From NCBI RefSeq assembly GCF_014652635.1, contig NZ_BMZE01000001.1:1126051-1190050 (forward strand): 64,000 nt of DNA, written 5' to 3'. Source of the stretch: Devosia pacifica. Its GTDB lineage: Bacteria; Pseudomonadota; Alphaproteobacteria; Rhizobiales; Devosiaceae. The stretch's first letter is position 1, and each line of letters opens with the position of its first letter. Of the stretch, positions 52,542 to 61,770 are shown one piece after another. The notes below the pieces were generated by a model, which was not told where the DNA came from, searched no databases, and worked only from the letters and a program-made list of their open reading frames with translations. A program made the translations under genes and the position numbers.

Positions 52542-53407
52542 CATCGGACGCCGAACCGCGCCAGTGCCTGCCGCCGCATCCGATCGCGCGCACGCCGCGA
52601 CAACGCCTTCCCGAAGGCACGTGCGATTGCCACTTCCACGTCTTTGCCGAAGGCGCGCCGCTGGTCACACCGCGCAGCTATACCCCGCAGGTCGAGACCC
52701 TCGATGGTTGGCGGCGCCTTGCCGATACCGCCGGCATCGAACGCGGCGTTTTGGTGCAGCCGAGCGTTTACGGGCAGGACAATTCGGTGCTCCTTGACGC
52801 GCTCGCATCGGCTCCAGACGCACTGCGCGGGGTCGTCGTCATTCATCCTGAAACCTCGCCGGAGGAGTTTTCCCGGCTGGACGCCGCCGGCGTACGCGCC
52901 GTCCGGGTCAACCTGCGCAACAAGTCCGGCCTTGGCCTCGAGGCCGTGCCGGCGCTCGAGCGGCGTATGCAGCCGCTCGGCTGGCATTTCGTTTTTCAGG
53001 TGGGGCCGGAAACCCTCACCATTCTTGAGGACATGTTGCCGACCCTCTCGATCCCGGTCGTCATTGACCACCTGGCCTTTGTCGATCCGACAGGTCCCGA
53101 TGCGCAAAAACACCTGGCGAGGCTCAAGCGGCTGCTCGAGACCGGCCAGGTCTATTGCAAGCTTTCTGCACCCTACCGGCTGGCACAAGCGCCACATTAC
53201 GACGGCTTTGGCACCTTTGTCCGTGCCCTTGCCGAGACCAATCCCGATCGCTTGCTCTGGGGTAGCGACTGGCCGCACACCGAGCTGTTCGATACCGTGC
53301 CCGACGACACCGACCTTCTCGACGCATTCGATGAATGGGTGCCGCCCTCGCTTCGCCAGCGCCTTTTCGTTGACACCCCACAGTCCCTCTATTGGTCCAG
53401 GCCCTAA
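52538..53407 (+). CDS. COG3618 amidohydrolase (sugar lactonase-like)
   Basis: The 289-residue TIM-barrel hydrolase has CDCHFHVF (metal-site HxH, about residue 31), a later His in VVIDHLAF and the catalytic Asp in LLWGSDWPHTEL. COG3618 includes L-fucono- and L-rhamnono-lactonases, D-galactarolactone isomerase and LigI. In this operon a lactonase feeding the IlvD-type dehydratase is the simplest reading. It overlaps the dehydratase stop (ATGA) and precedes the aldolase-like gene by 14 bases. Confidence 0.87.
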   Translation: MTSDAEPRQCLPPHPIARTPRQRLPEGTCDCHFHVFAEGAPLVTPRSYTPQVETLDGWRRLADTAGIERGVLVQPSVYGQDNSVLLDALASAPDALRGVVVIHPETSPEEFSRLDAAGVRAVRVNLRNKSGLGLEAVPALERRMQPLGWHFVFQVGPETLTILEDMLPTLSIPVVIDHLAFVDPTGPDAQKHLARLKRLLETGQVYCKLSAPYRLAQAPHYDGFGTFVRALAETNPDRLLWGSDWPHTELFDTVPDDTDLLDAFDEWVPPSLRQRLFVDTPQSLYWSRP

Positions 53408-53421
53408 TCTTGGAGACCGCA

Positions 53422-54354
53422 ATGTCCAAACTCACCGAAGATGCCAAGGGCGTCTACGTTATCGCCGTCACGCCGTTCACCGAGAATGGCGCCCTAGACC
53501 TCGAAAGCGTCGACCGGATGGTCGATTTTTATGAGGAGGCTGGCGCGACCGGCCTCACCATTCTCGGTCAGCTCGGCGAAGCACCGAAGCTGACTGCGGA
53601 AGAATCGCGCCTTGTCGCTGAGCGCGTCCTCAAGCGCACCGATGGCCGCCTGCCCGTCGTGGTCGGCGTCTCCGCGCCCGGCCTCGCAGCAATGCGCGAG
53701 CTGTCTGAGACGGTGATGGGGCTTGGTGCCGCCGGCGTCATGGTTGCGCCACCCTGGACGCTCAAGACCGACGACCAGATCTTCGCCTATTACGCCAATG
53801 TGGCAGAGGCGCTTGGCGATACCCCGTTCGTCCTCCAGGATTACCCGCTCACCACCAATGTCACCATCGCGCCCAAGGTGATCGAGCGGATCATCAACGA
53901 GGTCGAGACCTGCGTCATGCTCAAGCATGAGGATTGGCCAGGCCTTTCGAAGATCGGCGCACTCCGCCGCTCGAGCGATGCCGGAAACACCCGTCGCATC
54001 TCGATCCTTTGCGGCAATGGCGGCTTGTTCTTGCCCGAGGAAATAGCCCGCGGCGCCGATGGCGCCATGACCGGCTTCTGCTACCCCGAGATGCTGGTCG
54101 GCGTAGTGCGCGAATATGCGGCCGGCAATCCCGAGCGCGCCCATGACATCTTCGATGCTTATCTGCCATTGGCGCGGTACGAGCAGCAGCAGGGCGTCGG
54201 CCTCGCCTGCCGCAAATACGTTCTCGCCAAGCGTGGCGTCATCGCCTCGCCCACATTGCGCAAACCTGGCGCGGCCCTCAGCCCCGAAGATACTGCCGAT
54301 GTCGAGCGCCTGCTCGCCCGCCAGACCCGCCGCCTTTCGGAGATTGCAGTATGA
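53422..54354 (+). CDS. DHDPS/NAL family aldolase or dehydratase
   Basis: The 310-residue TIM-barrel protein has the Schiff-base Lys in CVMLKHED (about residue 171), Tyr in QDYPLTT (about residue 144) and a G-x-x-E-like GQLGEAPKL near residue 51. The family includes dihydrodipicolinate synthase, N-acetylneuraminate lyase, 2-keto-3-deoxygluconate aldolase and keto-deoxy sugar-acid dehydratases. In this operon it should process the 2-keto-3-deoxy acid. The ATG at 53422 has GGAG eight bases upstream. Its stop overlaps the SDR start (ATGA). Confidence 0.88.
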   Translation: MSKLTEDAKGVYVIAVTPFTENGALDLESVDRMVDFYEEAGATGLTILGQLGEAPKLTAEESRLVAERVLKRTDGRLPVVVGVSAPGLAAMRELSETVMGLGAAGVMVAPPWTLKTDDQIFAYYANVAEALGDTPFVLQDYPLTTNVTIAPKVIERIINEVETCVMLKHEDWPGLSKIGALRRSSDAGNTRRISILCGNGGLFLPEEIARGADGAMTGFCYPEMLVGVVREYAAGNPERAHDIFDAYLPLARYEQQQGVGLACRKYVLAKRGVIASPTLRKPGAALSPEDTADVERLLARQTRRLSEIAV

Positions 54355-55136
54355 AACTCGGCCTCGAAAAAAAGCGCGCACTGGTCATCGGCGCCAGCAA
54401 AGGCCTCGGTGCCGCTACCGCGATCGCTCTCGCCAATGAGGGTGCGACCGTTATCGGTGCCTCGCGCAGCGTCGATGCAATCTCGGCGCTCTCGGATCAG
54501 ATCGATCCGGCATCCGGCGGCAGTATCATCGCGCATGCGCTCGATCTTGCGGATCCCGCCTCGGTCACGGCGCTCGCAGAGGCGCTCGTCGCCGATGGCG
54601 GCGTCGATATCATCGTCAACAACTCCGGCGGCCCGCCGCCCGGCGAAGCGCACGCAGTCGCCCCGGATACCTTCTCCAGCCAGTTCGACATCATGGTGCG
54701 CAGCCTGATCGAGATTACCCAGAAGCTCTTGCCGCAAATGCGCGAGAAAAACTGGGGCCGCATCCTCACGCTCACATCCTCCGGCGTCGAAGTGCCTCTG
54801 CCCCGCCTCGCCATCTCCAACAGCCTCAGGCAGGCGCTTGTCGGCTGGTCGAAAACCCTCGCCAACGAAGTTGCCGCCGATGGGGTCACCGTCAACATCA
54901 TCGTTCAGGGTCGCATTCATACGGATCGTGTGGATCAACTCGATGAGGGGAATGCCAAGCGCCAGAACCTGTCGGTCGAAGAAGTACGCACCCGTTCGAA
55001 GAACAGCATCCCCATGCGCCGTTACGGCCGTCCCGAAGAACTGGCGGACACTGTGCTGTTTCTCGTCAGCGAACGCTCCAGCTACATCACCGGCACTCGT
55101 ATTCGGGTCGATGGGGGCCTCATCGCAGCTGTATGA
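54351..55136 (+). CDS. SDR family oxidoreductase with non-canonical active site
   Basis: The 261-residue SDR has a normal Rossmann motif (GASKGLG, residues 14-20), NNSGGPPP in place of NNAG and the C-terminal GTRIRVDGG. The Ser of the triad is in LTSSGVEVPLPRLA, but the usual Tyr-x3-Lys is replaced by LAISNSLRQAL, with no Tyr and Arg in the Lys region. A subgroup of SDRs shares this pattern. It closes the four-gene sugar-acid operon and may be the sugar or keto-acid dehydrogenase, if active. A hairpin follows at 55197. Confidence 0.85.
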   Translation: MKLGLEKKRALVIGASKGLGAATAIALANEGATVIGASRSVDAISALSDQIDPASGGSIIAHALDLADPASVTALAEALVADGGVDIIVNNSGGPPPGEAHAVAPDTFSSQFDIMVRSLIEITQKLLPQMREKNWGRILTLTSSGVEVPLPRLAISNSLRQALVGWSKTLANEVAADGVTVNIIVQGRIHTDRVDQLDEGNAKRQNLSVEEVRTRSKNSIPMRRYGRPEELADTVLFLVSERSSYITGTRIRVDGGLIAAV

Positions 55137-55176
55137 TCCGCGAGCAGGTTCGGCGCCCACCGCAACCTCGATGCCG

Positions 55177-55193
55177 TTTGCTCGTTGAGCAAA
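55177..55193. repeat. Short inverted repeat upstream of treZ
   Basis: TTTGCTC (55177-55183) and GAGCAAA (55187-55193) form a 7-bp perfect inverted repeat with a 3-base gap. It could be a regulator half-site pair or part of a transcript end. Confidence 0.35.
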
Positions 55194-55196
55194 TTG

Positions 55197-55217
55197 GACG
55201 GCTGTCTTGCAGCCGTC
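55197..55217 (+). terminator. Hairpin between sugar-acid operon and treZ
   Basis: GACGGCTG/CAGCCGTC (55197-55204, 55210-55217) forms an 8-bp perfect stem with a 5-base loop, followed by GCTTGTTC. It may end the sugar-acid operon, although the T tract is poor. Confidence 0.5.
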
Positions 55218-55244
55218 GCTTGTTCTACGTCTGGGGGCACAGAA

Positions 55245-57068
55245 ATGACGGTTACGCAGTGGGGAACCCGCCGGCTTGACGACGGGCGGATGCTCTTTCG
55301 GCTATGGGGCTCGGCTGGCGAAGAGATCAGTCTTCGCATCAACGGGCAGGATCACCCGGCGCGCCCCGATGCCGACGGCTGGTTCGAGTGGACGCTCGAC
55401 ACCATTGCGCCGGGAACTCACTACAGCTTCATACTCCCGGATGGCATGGAAGTCGCGGATCCCGCAGCCCGCGCGCAAGCCGGCGACGTCCATGGGCCCT
55501 CGGTGGTGGTCGATCCCGATAGCTATGTCTGGCAGAACCCTGATTGGCGCGCTCGTCCGTGGGAAGAGACGGTCTACTACGAACTGCACATCGGCACCTT
55601 CACGCCGGAAGGCACCTTCCTTGCCGCCATCGACAAGCTCTCACACCTCAAGCAGCTTGGCATCAACACGATAGAGATCATGCCCGTCGGTCAATTCGCG
55701 GGCAATCGCGGTTGGGGGTATGACGGCGTTCTGATCTACGCCCCGCACAACGTCTACGGCACGCCGGATGATTTGCGCGCGTTGATCGATGCCGCGCACG
55801 GACTGGGCCTCAATGTCGTCCTCGATGTGATCTACAACCACTTCGGTCCTGACGGGAATTATCTGTCGCTTTACGCCCCGGATTTCTTCCATCCGGAGCG
55901 GCATACCCCATGGGGTGGCGCCATCGCCTATGAGCGCGCGCCAGTGCGCGATTTCTTCATCGATAACGCCATTTATTGGCTCGAAGAGTTTCGTCTCGAC
56001 GGGCTGCGGTTCGATGCGATCGACCATATCCGGGACGACAGCGAGCCGGAACTGCTGGTCGAGGCCGCTCGACGCATCCGCGCCAAATTCCCGGATCGCA
56101 ATATTCATCTCACGACCGAAGACAACCGCAACATCACCACGCTCCACACGCGCGATGAAAACGGCGGTATTCCGCTGTTCAGCGGCGAGTGGAATGACGA
56201 CTTCCACAACGTCGCCCACACCATCGCAACCGGCGAGACCGAAGGCTACTACGCCGATTTTGCCGAACATCACTGGCATATGATTGCCCGCTCGCTTGCC
56301 CAAGGCTTCGCCTATCAGGGCGAACGCAGCAAGCAGACAGGCGAGACGCGCGGCGAACCCAGCGCCCACCTGCCGCCCACCGCTTTCGTTGATTTCATCC
56401 AGAACCACGATCAGGTCGGCAACCGCGCCTTTGGTGAACGCCTGGTCGATCTGGCAGGCTCCGGCATGGTGCGCACGCTCATGGCCACGCTGCTGCTGTC
56501 GCCGCATATCCCGCTGCTGTTCATGGGCGAGGAATGGGGCGAAACCCGCCCCTTTATCTTCTTCACCGATTTCCATGGCGAATTGGCCGATGCCGTACGC
56601 GAGGGTCGACGCAAGGAGTTCGCCGGTTTCGGCGCCTTCCATAATTCCGCGGAGAGCCTTAAGCAGGTCCCGGATCCCAATAGCGAGGCCAGCTTTCTGG
56701 CCTCCAAGCTTGATTGGTCCCGGCTCGAGTCAGAGAGCGGCCGGGATTGGTTCGACTTCGTTCAGCACCTGCTAAAACTGCGCCAGGATCGCATCGTCCC
56801 ATTGCTGGCTGGCGTTGGCGGCCATGTCGGCACGGTGGATCGCGCTGAAGAGGGCGTTATCGCGGTCTCCTGGCAGCTCTCCGGAGCCCGCCTCGTGATG
56901 ATGGCAAATATGAGCCATGAGCCGGAACCCACCCCTTCAGCGGTCGGCGAGGTAATCTACACAAGCAGCCCCGAGGCGCTCCAGCAATTGCTTGACGAAA
57001 CCGCCCTGCCCGGCTGCAGCATCGTCGTTGCACTCGATCGCGGCCATCAGGAACTCGTTCGTACATGA
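55245..57068 (+). CDS. treZ: Malto-oligosyltrehalose trehalohydrolase TreZ
   Basis: TreZ releases trehalose from maltooligosyl-trehalose in the cytoplasm. The 607-residue GH13 protein has an N-terminal CBM48-like domain (residues 1-95) and a catalytic barrel with GWGYDGVLIYAPHNVYG, nucleophile Asp in LRFDAIDHI, acid/base Glu in LTTEDNRN and the third Asp in FIQNHDQVGNR. The ATG at 55245 has GGGGG upstream and fits the family N-terminus. It overlaps treY (ATGA), so the two enzymes are made together. Confidence 0.95.
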   Translation: MTVTQWGTRRLDDGRMLFRLWGSAGEEISLRINGQDHPARPDADGWFEWTLDTIAPGTHYSFILPDGMEVADPAARAQAGDVHGPSVVVDPDSYVWQNPDWRARPWEETVYYELHIGTFTPEGTFLAAIDKLSHLKQLGINTIEIMPVGQFAGNRGWGYDGVLIYAPHNVYGTPDDLRALIDAAHGLGLNVVLDVIYNHFGPDGNYLSLYAPDFFHPERHTPWGGAIAYERAPVRDFFIDNAIYWLEEFRLDGLRFDAIDHIRDDSEPELLVEAARRIRAKFPDRNIHLTTEDNRNITTLHTRDENGGIPLFSGEWNDDFHNVAHTIATGETEGYYADFAEHHWHMIARSLAQGFAYQGERSKQTGETRGEPSAHLPPTAFVDFIQNHDQVGNRAFGERLVDLAGSGMVRTLMATLLLSPHIPLLFMGEEWGETRPFIFFTDFHGELADAVREGRRKEFAGFGAFHNSAESLKQVPDPNSEASFLASKLDWSRLESESGRDWFDFVQHLLKLRQDRIVPLLAGVGGHVGTVDRAEEGVIAVSWQLSGARLVMMANMSHEPEPTPSAVGEVIYTSSPEALQQLLDETALPGCSIVVALDRGHQELVRT

Positions 57069-59701
57069 AGCCATCTGCCACCTACCGTCTCCAGTTCCGC
57101 GATGGCATGACCTTCGCGAAAGCCGAAAAACTGGTTCCCTACCTCAGCCAGCTCGGCATCAGCCACCTTTACGCCTCGCCGATCTTCTCGGCGACGTCAG
57201 GGTCTACCCACGGCTACGACGTCACAGACCACAACGTCTTTGATCCCGTTCTTGGGGGCAAGGACGGCTTCATGGCGCTGGCCGAAGCTCTGTCGTCTGC
57301 CGGCATCGGCCTCAGTCTCGATATCGTTCCCAACCACATGGCGGCGAGCACCGAGAATCCGTGGTGGCGCGATGTGCTGAAATGGGGCCAAGACAGCGCT
57401 TTTGCCAGCCATTTTGACATTGACTGGTCGGAGCGACTGACCGTCCCCAATCTCGGCAAACCGTTTGCTGAGTGCCTCGCGGACGGCGAGCTCGCCGTGG
57501 CGTTCGACGAACCGCACGCCGACTTTGTGCTGCAGTATTACGACCAGCGCTTCCCCATTCACCCCAACACATACCCGATCATCCTTGAGGCCATCGGCAT
57601 CTCCAGCCCGCTCTCGGATCTGGCGAAAAACGCAGCGCCATCTGACAGCACGGCCCTCGCTGATGCGCTCCGCAATGAAGGAGCCAAGCTGTCACAGGCT
57701 CTTTCAGGCTTGGCCGACAATCACCAACTGCTCGAAACGCTGCACGAGGCACAGCCTTGGCGCCTGACCTATTGGCGTGATGCGCGCAAGCACCTGTCCT
57801 ATCGCCGTTTCTTCGAGGTCACCGGCCTCGTCGGCGTTCGCGTCGAGGATAACGCGGTATTTGAGGACGTCCACCGTCTCAGTCTTGATCTTCTCAAATC
57901 TGGCGTGATTGACGGGCTGCGCATCGATCACGTCGACGGTCTTGCCGACCCGACCGGCTATCTGCGCCACCTGCGCGAGCGGGCAGGCCCCGATGCCTAT
58001 ATCGTCGTCGAAAAGATTCTCGGCCCCGACGAGTCCTTGCCCGAGAGCTGGCCGATCTCCGGCACCACCGGCTACGAGTTCATCGCCGCACTTGCCGACA
58101 TGCTGTCTGATGAGCAGCACTTTCCCGAACTGGAAGCCGCCTACCAGAACGCTGTCCAACCCGAGCGTTCGCTTGAGGCGGAACGTCGCGCCGCAAAACT
58201 GCAAATTCTCGAGCACAACCTCGAAACCGAGTTGACGCTCCTCACCAACCTCGCGCGCGAAACCAGCGCACAGATGGATGGCCCGGAGGCAAGTGACGCC
58301 GACTGGCGCGTCGCCATCACCGAGCTTGCCGTCTCGTTCGACGTCTACCGCACCTATGTCGAACCCTCCGGCGCCCGGGAAATCGATCGGCAGATGATCG
58401 AGGCGCTCGCTGCAGGCCTGTGCCGGCACGCCGGCCTCAAATCGGATCTCGTCGACGCCCTCGCCCGCATGCTGCTCCTCGATGTGCCGGATAGCGCCCG
58501 CGAGAAGGCCTATCACTTCGTCCGCCGCTTCGGGCAAACCACCGGCCCGGTGATGGCCAAGGCGATCGAAGACACGTTATTCTACAGGAGGAACCTGCTG
58601 ATCGGCCTCAATGAGGTCGGCGGCGAACCGGAGCTGTCTGGCGCCGCGATCGATGGCTTTCACGCCGCGATGGCAACGCGGCAGGAAGAGCAGCCGCATG
58701 GCCTACTGGCAACCGCGACCCACGATACAAAGCGTGGCGAGGATGCCCGTGCCCGCCTCTACACCATCAGCGAAAGCCCGGCTGCATGGGGCGATTTTGT
58801 CGAGGCATGGCGCGCCAAGCAGGCCTCCCAGGTCAAGACAATCGCGGGCGGCCCCGCGCCCGATCGCGAAACAGAGTGGCTGATTTTCCAAGCCCTGTTC
58901 GGCGTCTGGCCGATGCAGCCCGCCGATCTCGATGTCGCAGCGCTTTCCGAACGTTTCCTTGCCTATCTCGAAAAGGCCATGCGCGAAGCCAAGCGCCAGA
59001 CCTATTGGACCGAAATCAACGAAGAGTATGAGAACGCCGCCCGCGACTACGCCATGGCGCTCCTCGAAGACCCGGCCTTCTGTACGGAGATGTCAGCCTT
59101 TATCGGCCCATACCTGCGCGCCGGTGCGCTCAACAGTCTGGCGCAGACCGCGCTCAAGCTCTTTGCCCCCGGCATCCCTGATATCTATCAGGGCACCGAG
59201 ACCTGGGACCTCAGCCTTGTCGATCCCGACAATCGCCGCCCGCCAGACTTCATCAGCGCTGATGCCCATACCGAACTACGCGAGCAGCCTCTCGACGCCG
59301 CATTGCCGCACTGGCGCGACGGCACGCTGAAGCGCTGGCTGCTGGCGCGCGGACTTCAACTGCGCAAGGCCCTGCCAGACCTTCTCAGCGGCGGCGCCTA
59401 CCTCCCCATCGTGGTCAGCGGCCGCATGGCCCGCCATCTCGTCGCCTTCGCCCGGACGGACGGAGACGCCTCCGTACTCCTCATCGTCCCACGGCTGCCT
59501 TTCGCCCTGCTGGGTGAGGATACCGACGATCTCGCCGTCGATCCTTCGATCTGGGCCGATACCACGCTCGATCTGTCGCCACTCGGCCACCGCACCCTCA
59601 CCGATGCCTTGACCGGCCACAGCATCGAAACCGGCGGCACACTCAGCGCGCGCGAGGCGCTTTCTGCCCTGCCGATCGCGATGTTCACGAGCACAAGCTA
59701 A
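57065..59701 (+). CDS. treY: Malto-oligosyltrehalose synthase TreY
   Basis: The 878-residue GH13 enzyme converts the reducing-end glucose of maltodextrins to a trehalose unit. Diagnostic blocks are ATYRLQFRDGMTF at the start, THGYDVTDHN, LDIVPNHMA, GLRIDHVDGLADP (nucleophile Asp), VEKILGPDE (acid/base Glu) and ATHDTKRGEDARARL. Its partner treZ is immediately upstream. No treX or treS lies in the window. Trehalose is a stress protectant, but no EcfG-type promoter was seen here. Confidence 0.95.
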   Translation: MKPSATYRLQFRDGMTFAKAEKLVPYLSQLGISHLYASPIFSATSGSTHGYDVTDHNVFDPVLGGKDGFMALAEALSSAGIGLSLDIVPNHMAASTENPWWRDVLKWGQDSAFASHFDIDWSERLTVPNLGKPFAECLADGELAVAFDEPHADFVLQYYDQRFPIHPNTYPIILEAIGISSPLSDLAKNAAPSDSTALADALRNEGAKLSQALSGLADNHQLLETLHEAQPWRLTYWRDARKHLSYRRFFEVTGLVGVRVEDNAVFEDVHRLSLDLLKSGVIDGLRIDHVDGLADPTGYLRHLRERAGPDAYIVVEKILGPDESLPESWPISGTTGYEFIAALADMLSDEQHFPELEAAYQNAVQPERSLEAERRAAKLQILEHNLETELTLLTNLARETSAQMDGPEASDADWRVAITELAVSFDVYRTYVEPSGAREIDRQMIEALAAGLCRHAGLKSDLVDALARMLLLDVPDSAREKAYHFVRRFGQTTGPVMAKAIEDTLFYRRNLLIGLNEVGGEPELSGAAIDGFHAAMATRQEEQPHGLLATATHDTKRGEDARARLYTISESPAAWGDFVEAWRAKQASQVKTIAGGPAPDRETEWLIFQALFGVWPMQPADLDVAALSERFLAYLEKAMREAKRQTYWTEINEEYENAARDYAMALLEDPAFCTEMSAFIGPYLRAGALNSLAQTALKLFAPGIPDIYQGTETWDLSLVDPDNRRPPDFISADAHTELREQPLDAALPHWRDGTLKRWLLARGLQLRKALPDLLSGGAYLPIVVSGRMARHLVAFARTDGDASVLLIVPRLPFALLGEDTDDLAVDPSIWADTTLDLSPLGHRTLTDALTGHSIETGGTLSAREALSALPIAMFTSTS

Positions 59702-59702
59702 T

Positions 59703-59727
59703 GCAGCGGCCCTCAGGGCCGCTGCTT
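59703..59727. terminator. Hairpin between convergent treY and receiver gene
   Basis: GCAGCGGCCC/GGGCCGCTGC (59703-59712, 59716-59725) forms a 10-bp perfect stem with a 3-base loop directly after the treY stop; only TT follows, so termination strength is uncertain. The arms overlap the last codons of the opposite gene. Confidence 0.6.
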
Positions 59728-60252
59728 CATCGCCAATACCACGCTATGCGCCAGCCGGTCGGACCTGCATAGCGGTGCGTTGATCGGCTCCGGCTTTGGC
59801 TCTGGCGCAACTTCGCTGCCTGGCACCGCCGGCTTCAGGTCTGGATGCGCGTGAATGCTGACCATTTCCTGTGCGAGTTGCTCCAGCCACCCATCGCAAG
59901 ACGGCCGCTCTAGGCACGGCGCGCCCTGCAATGCCGCCGGCTGCACTTCTCCCGGCTGTCCGCCGAACACGAACGGCACGCCGCGCCGCCGCAACTCACT
60001 AGCCAATGTCAACAATTCATCGCGGCCGCGCCGCGTATCGAGGATCGCGCCATCGATCGTGCGCGGCCCCATCATCAGGTTCTGCGCATAAAAGCAGGTC
60101 GGCGCCGGCCCCAGTACCGAGGCGCCGCGCGCCTTCAGCGTACTCGAAAGCTGCTTCGCCTGTGTCTGGTCGTCCTCGACCACCAATATGCGGCGACCCT
60201 TGAAGTCCGGCCCTGCCCGGCCGTCTCCAGCACTTACGCTCTCTATAGACAT
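59713..60252 (-). CDS. Response regulator receiver-domain protein
   Basis: The 179-residue protein has a receiver-like domain (about residues 18-130) with ILVVEDDQTQ (acidic pocket) and a putative phosphoacceptor Asp in GAILDTRRG; the Lys near the C-terminus of the fold is not clear (FVFGGQPGEV where T/K motifs are expected), so phosphorylation competence is doubtful. A Pro-rich tail follows. The ATG at 60252 has AGGAAGG about ten bases upstream; GTG 60258 is an alternative. It stands alone with no linked kinase. Confidence 0.72.
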   Translation of the reverse strand: MSIESVSAGDGRAGPDFKGRRILVVEDDQTQAKQLSSTLKARGASVLGPAPTCFYAQNLMMGPRTIDGAILDTRRGRDELLTLASELRRRGVPFVFGGQPGEVQPAALQGAPCLERPSCDGWLEQLAQEMVSIHAHPDLKPAVPGSEVAPEPKPEPINAPLCRSDRLAHSVVLAMKQRP

Positions 60253-60461
60253 AGACACCCGCCCTTCCTGGTATGAGCGGATATGCCGAAAATCTCGATC
60301 TACCCGGCAGATCGCTTGATCCATACGCAGGATCAGTGCGTAACTGCTATTGAAGTAATCTATCGATTGTCGGTCACCCGCCCAGGGTTGCAGGATAAAC
60401 GTGGTGTTGCGGCGCGGGTTCACCTGGGTTCGTTAACGTACATCAACCATCTGCCAGCCAG

Positions 60462-60487
60462 AAAAAAGGGCGACCCCGTGGCCGCCC
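60462..60487 (-). terminator. Rho-independent terminator of small charged protein gene
   Basis: On the minus strand GGGCGGCC-ACGG-GGTCGCCC (one mismatch) is followed by six T. It ends about 20 bases beyond the stop at 60510. Confidence 0.8.
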
Positions 60488-60509
60488 CCCATATCGCTCT
60501 TCTGAAACG

Positions 60510-60779
60510 CTATTTGCGTTTGCCGAGGTCGCGGCGTGCCCGCTCCTCCTTGTCGAGCTTCTCGAAGCTTTCGATCACGCCGTCCGTTTCGCCCTTGGCA
60601 TCGGCCTGGGCCTGGCGCTGGTCCGGCACATTCAGCTGGTCGTCGCCCTGCAGCGAATTGCGGCCCTTGATATCGGAGGCAAGGTCGAACTCGTCGGTGC
60701 GCTCAACGCCGTCATCAGCCCCTGCGCCCTTGGCACCCTGCTGTCCGCGGGAATGTTTCGGGTTCTTGTCTTCAGCCAT
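60510..60779 (-). CDS. Small, highly charged, probably disordered protein
   Basis: The 89-residue product is rich in Lys, Arg, Asp, Glu, Gln and Gly with almost no hydrophobic core, so it is probably intrinsically disordered. I do not recognise its family. AAGGAGG sits seven bases upstream of the ATG at 60779, and a terminator follows, so it is a strong, single-gene unit. Small hydrophilic proteins of this sort are often stress or desiccation related in Hyphomicrobiales, but no EcfG-type promoter was found. Confidence 0.72.
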   Translation of the reverse strand: MAEDKNPKHSRGQQGAKGAGADDGVERTDEFDLASDIKGRNSLQGDDQLNVPDQRQAQADAKGETDGVIESFEKLDKEERARRDLGKRK

Positions 60780-60999
60780 GGTCGGCCTCCTTTCGTTGTT
60801 GCCGCAACAAACGAGAATCCGGCCCGGTTGCATCACGATCCGTCGCTAAGGCCGCCCCTGACTAAACACAGATTAAGTTTGGTCACCCGCCGGACAAACC
60901 CCGCCTCGTGGGGAACATCCGGCCATTTGGCAGAATTGTGGCAGTGTTGATCGCGGCAAGACATCCTCGTCGCAATGCTGAACAACGCTTGGAGGCTCA

Positions 61000-61767
61000 A
61001 TGCAGCAAGGTCCGCAAAACGGATCTACCGAAATCGGGCGCCTGCGCCCGTTCCTCGCAAATCTCGCCAGCCATGTGCATCTGGGCGAGGCAGACCTGCG
61101 TGGAATTGCGCAGCTGGTCACCGAGTGCCGCAAGGTGCCCCAGCGCACGGAGCTGGTGCAGGGCAAGCAGCAGTCCGGCGAAGTCCAGGTGATCCTTTCC
61201 GGCTTTGCCTGCCGCATAAAGACCCTGCATGACAGGCGCCAGATCACCTCTTACCTCATCCCCGGCGATATCTGCGATCACCGCTATCTCGCCGATCGCG
61301 CGCCGGATCAGTCGGTCTGCGCCATCTCCGCCGTCGAGGTTGCGCACATTCCGGTAGAGGCGTTGACCGATCTCTGCGAACGCCAGCCACGCATCATGCG
61401 CGCCCTGCTGCGCGTGTCGGCCATCGATTCAGCCATCGCCGCCGAATGGATGGTCAATCTGGGCCTGCGCACTGCGCAGCAGCGCGTCGCTCAATTGTTC
61501 TGCGAGCTTTATGCGCGGCTGCGCGTCGTCCAGCTCGCCGGCAGTCAGGCCTTCGATCTGCCGCTCACCCAGGCCGAACTCGGCGAGGCGCTGGGCCTCT
61601 CCACCGTTCACGTCAACCGTACCCTGCAGGATCTGCGCCGCCGCGAAGTCCTCACCTTCCGCTCGGGCCGCGCGATCCTTCACGATCGGCAAAAGCTCGC
61701 CGAAATCGCTGCCTTCGACAGCCACTACCTCGGCCTCAGCGACCCAACCCCCAACGAAGCTGCTTGA
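61000..61767 (+). CDS. Crp/Fnr family transcriptional regulator
   Basis: The 255-residue protein has a cNMP-binding-like barrel (about residues 30-140) and a Crp-type winged helix (about residues 165-235; LTQAELGEALGLSTVHVNRTLQDLRRREVL). It lacks the N-terminal FNR cysteine set. Its effector is unknown. It converges with the methyltransferase gene, and the two stops flank a 7-bp inverted repeat (61761-61767, 61771-61777). Confidence 0.88.
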   Translation: MQQGPQNGSTEIGRLRPFLANLASHVHLGEADLRGIAQLVTECRKVPQRTELVQGKQQSGEVQVILSGFACRIKTLHDRRQITSYLIPGDICDHRYLADRAPDQSVCAISAVEVAHIPVEALTDLCERQPRIMRALLRVSAIDSAIAAEWMVNLGLRTAQQRVAQLFCELYARLRVVQLAGSQAFDLPLTQAELGEALGLSTVHVNRTLQDLRRREVLTFRSGRAILHDRQKLAEIAAFDSHYLGLSDPTPNEAA

Positions 61768-61770
61768 TCC

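Noticed and set aside
60398..60422. Possible EcfG-type promoter on the minus strand (TGAAC-N16-CGTT)
   Set aside because: The -35 has a mismatch and the element is about 145 bases from the receiver gene start, so it is too weak to list as a feature.
60912..60936. GGAAC upstream of the second Crp/Fnr gene
   Set aside because: No CGTT occurs 16 or 17 bases downstream.
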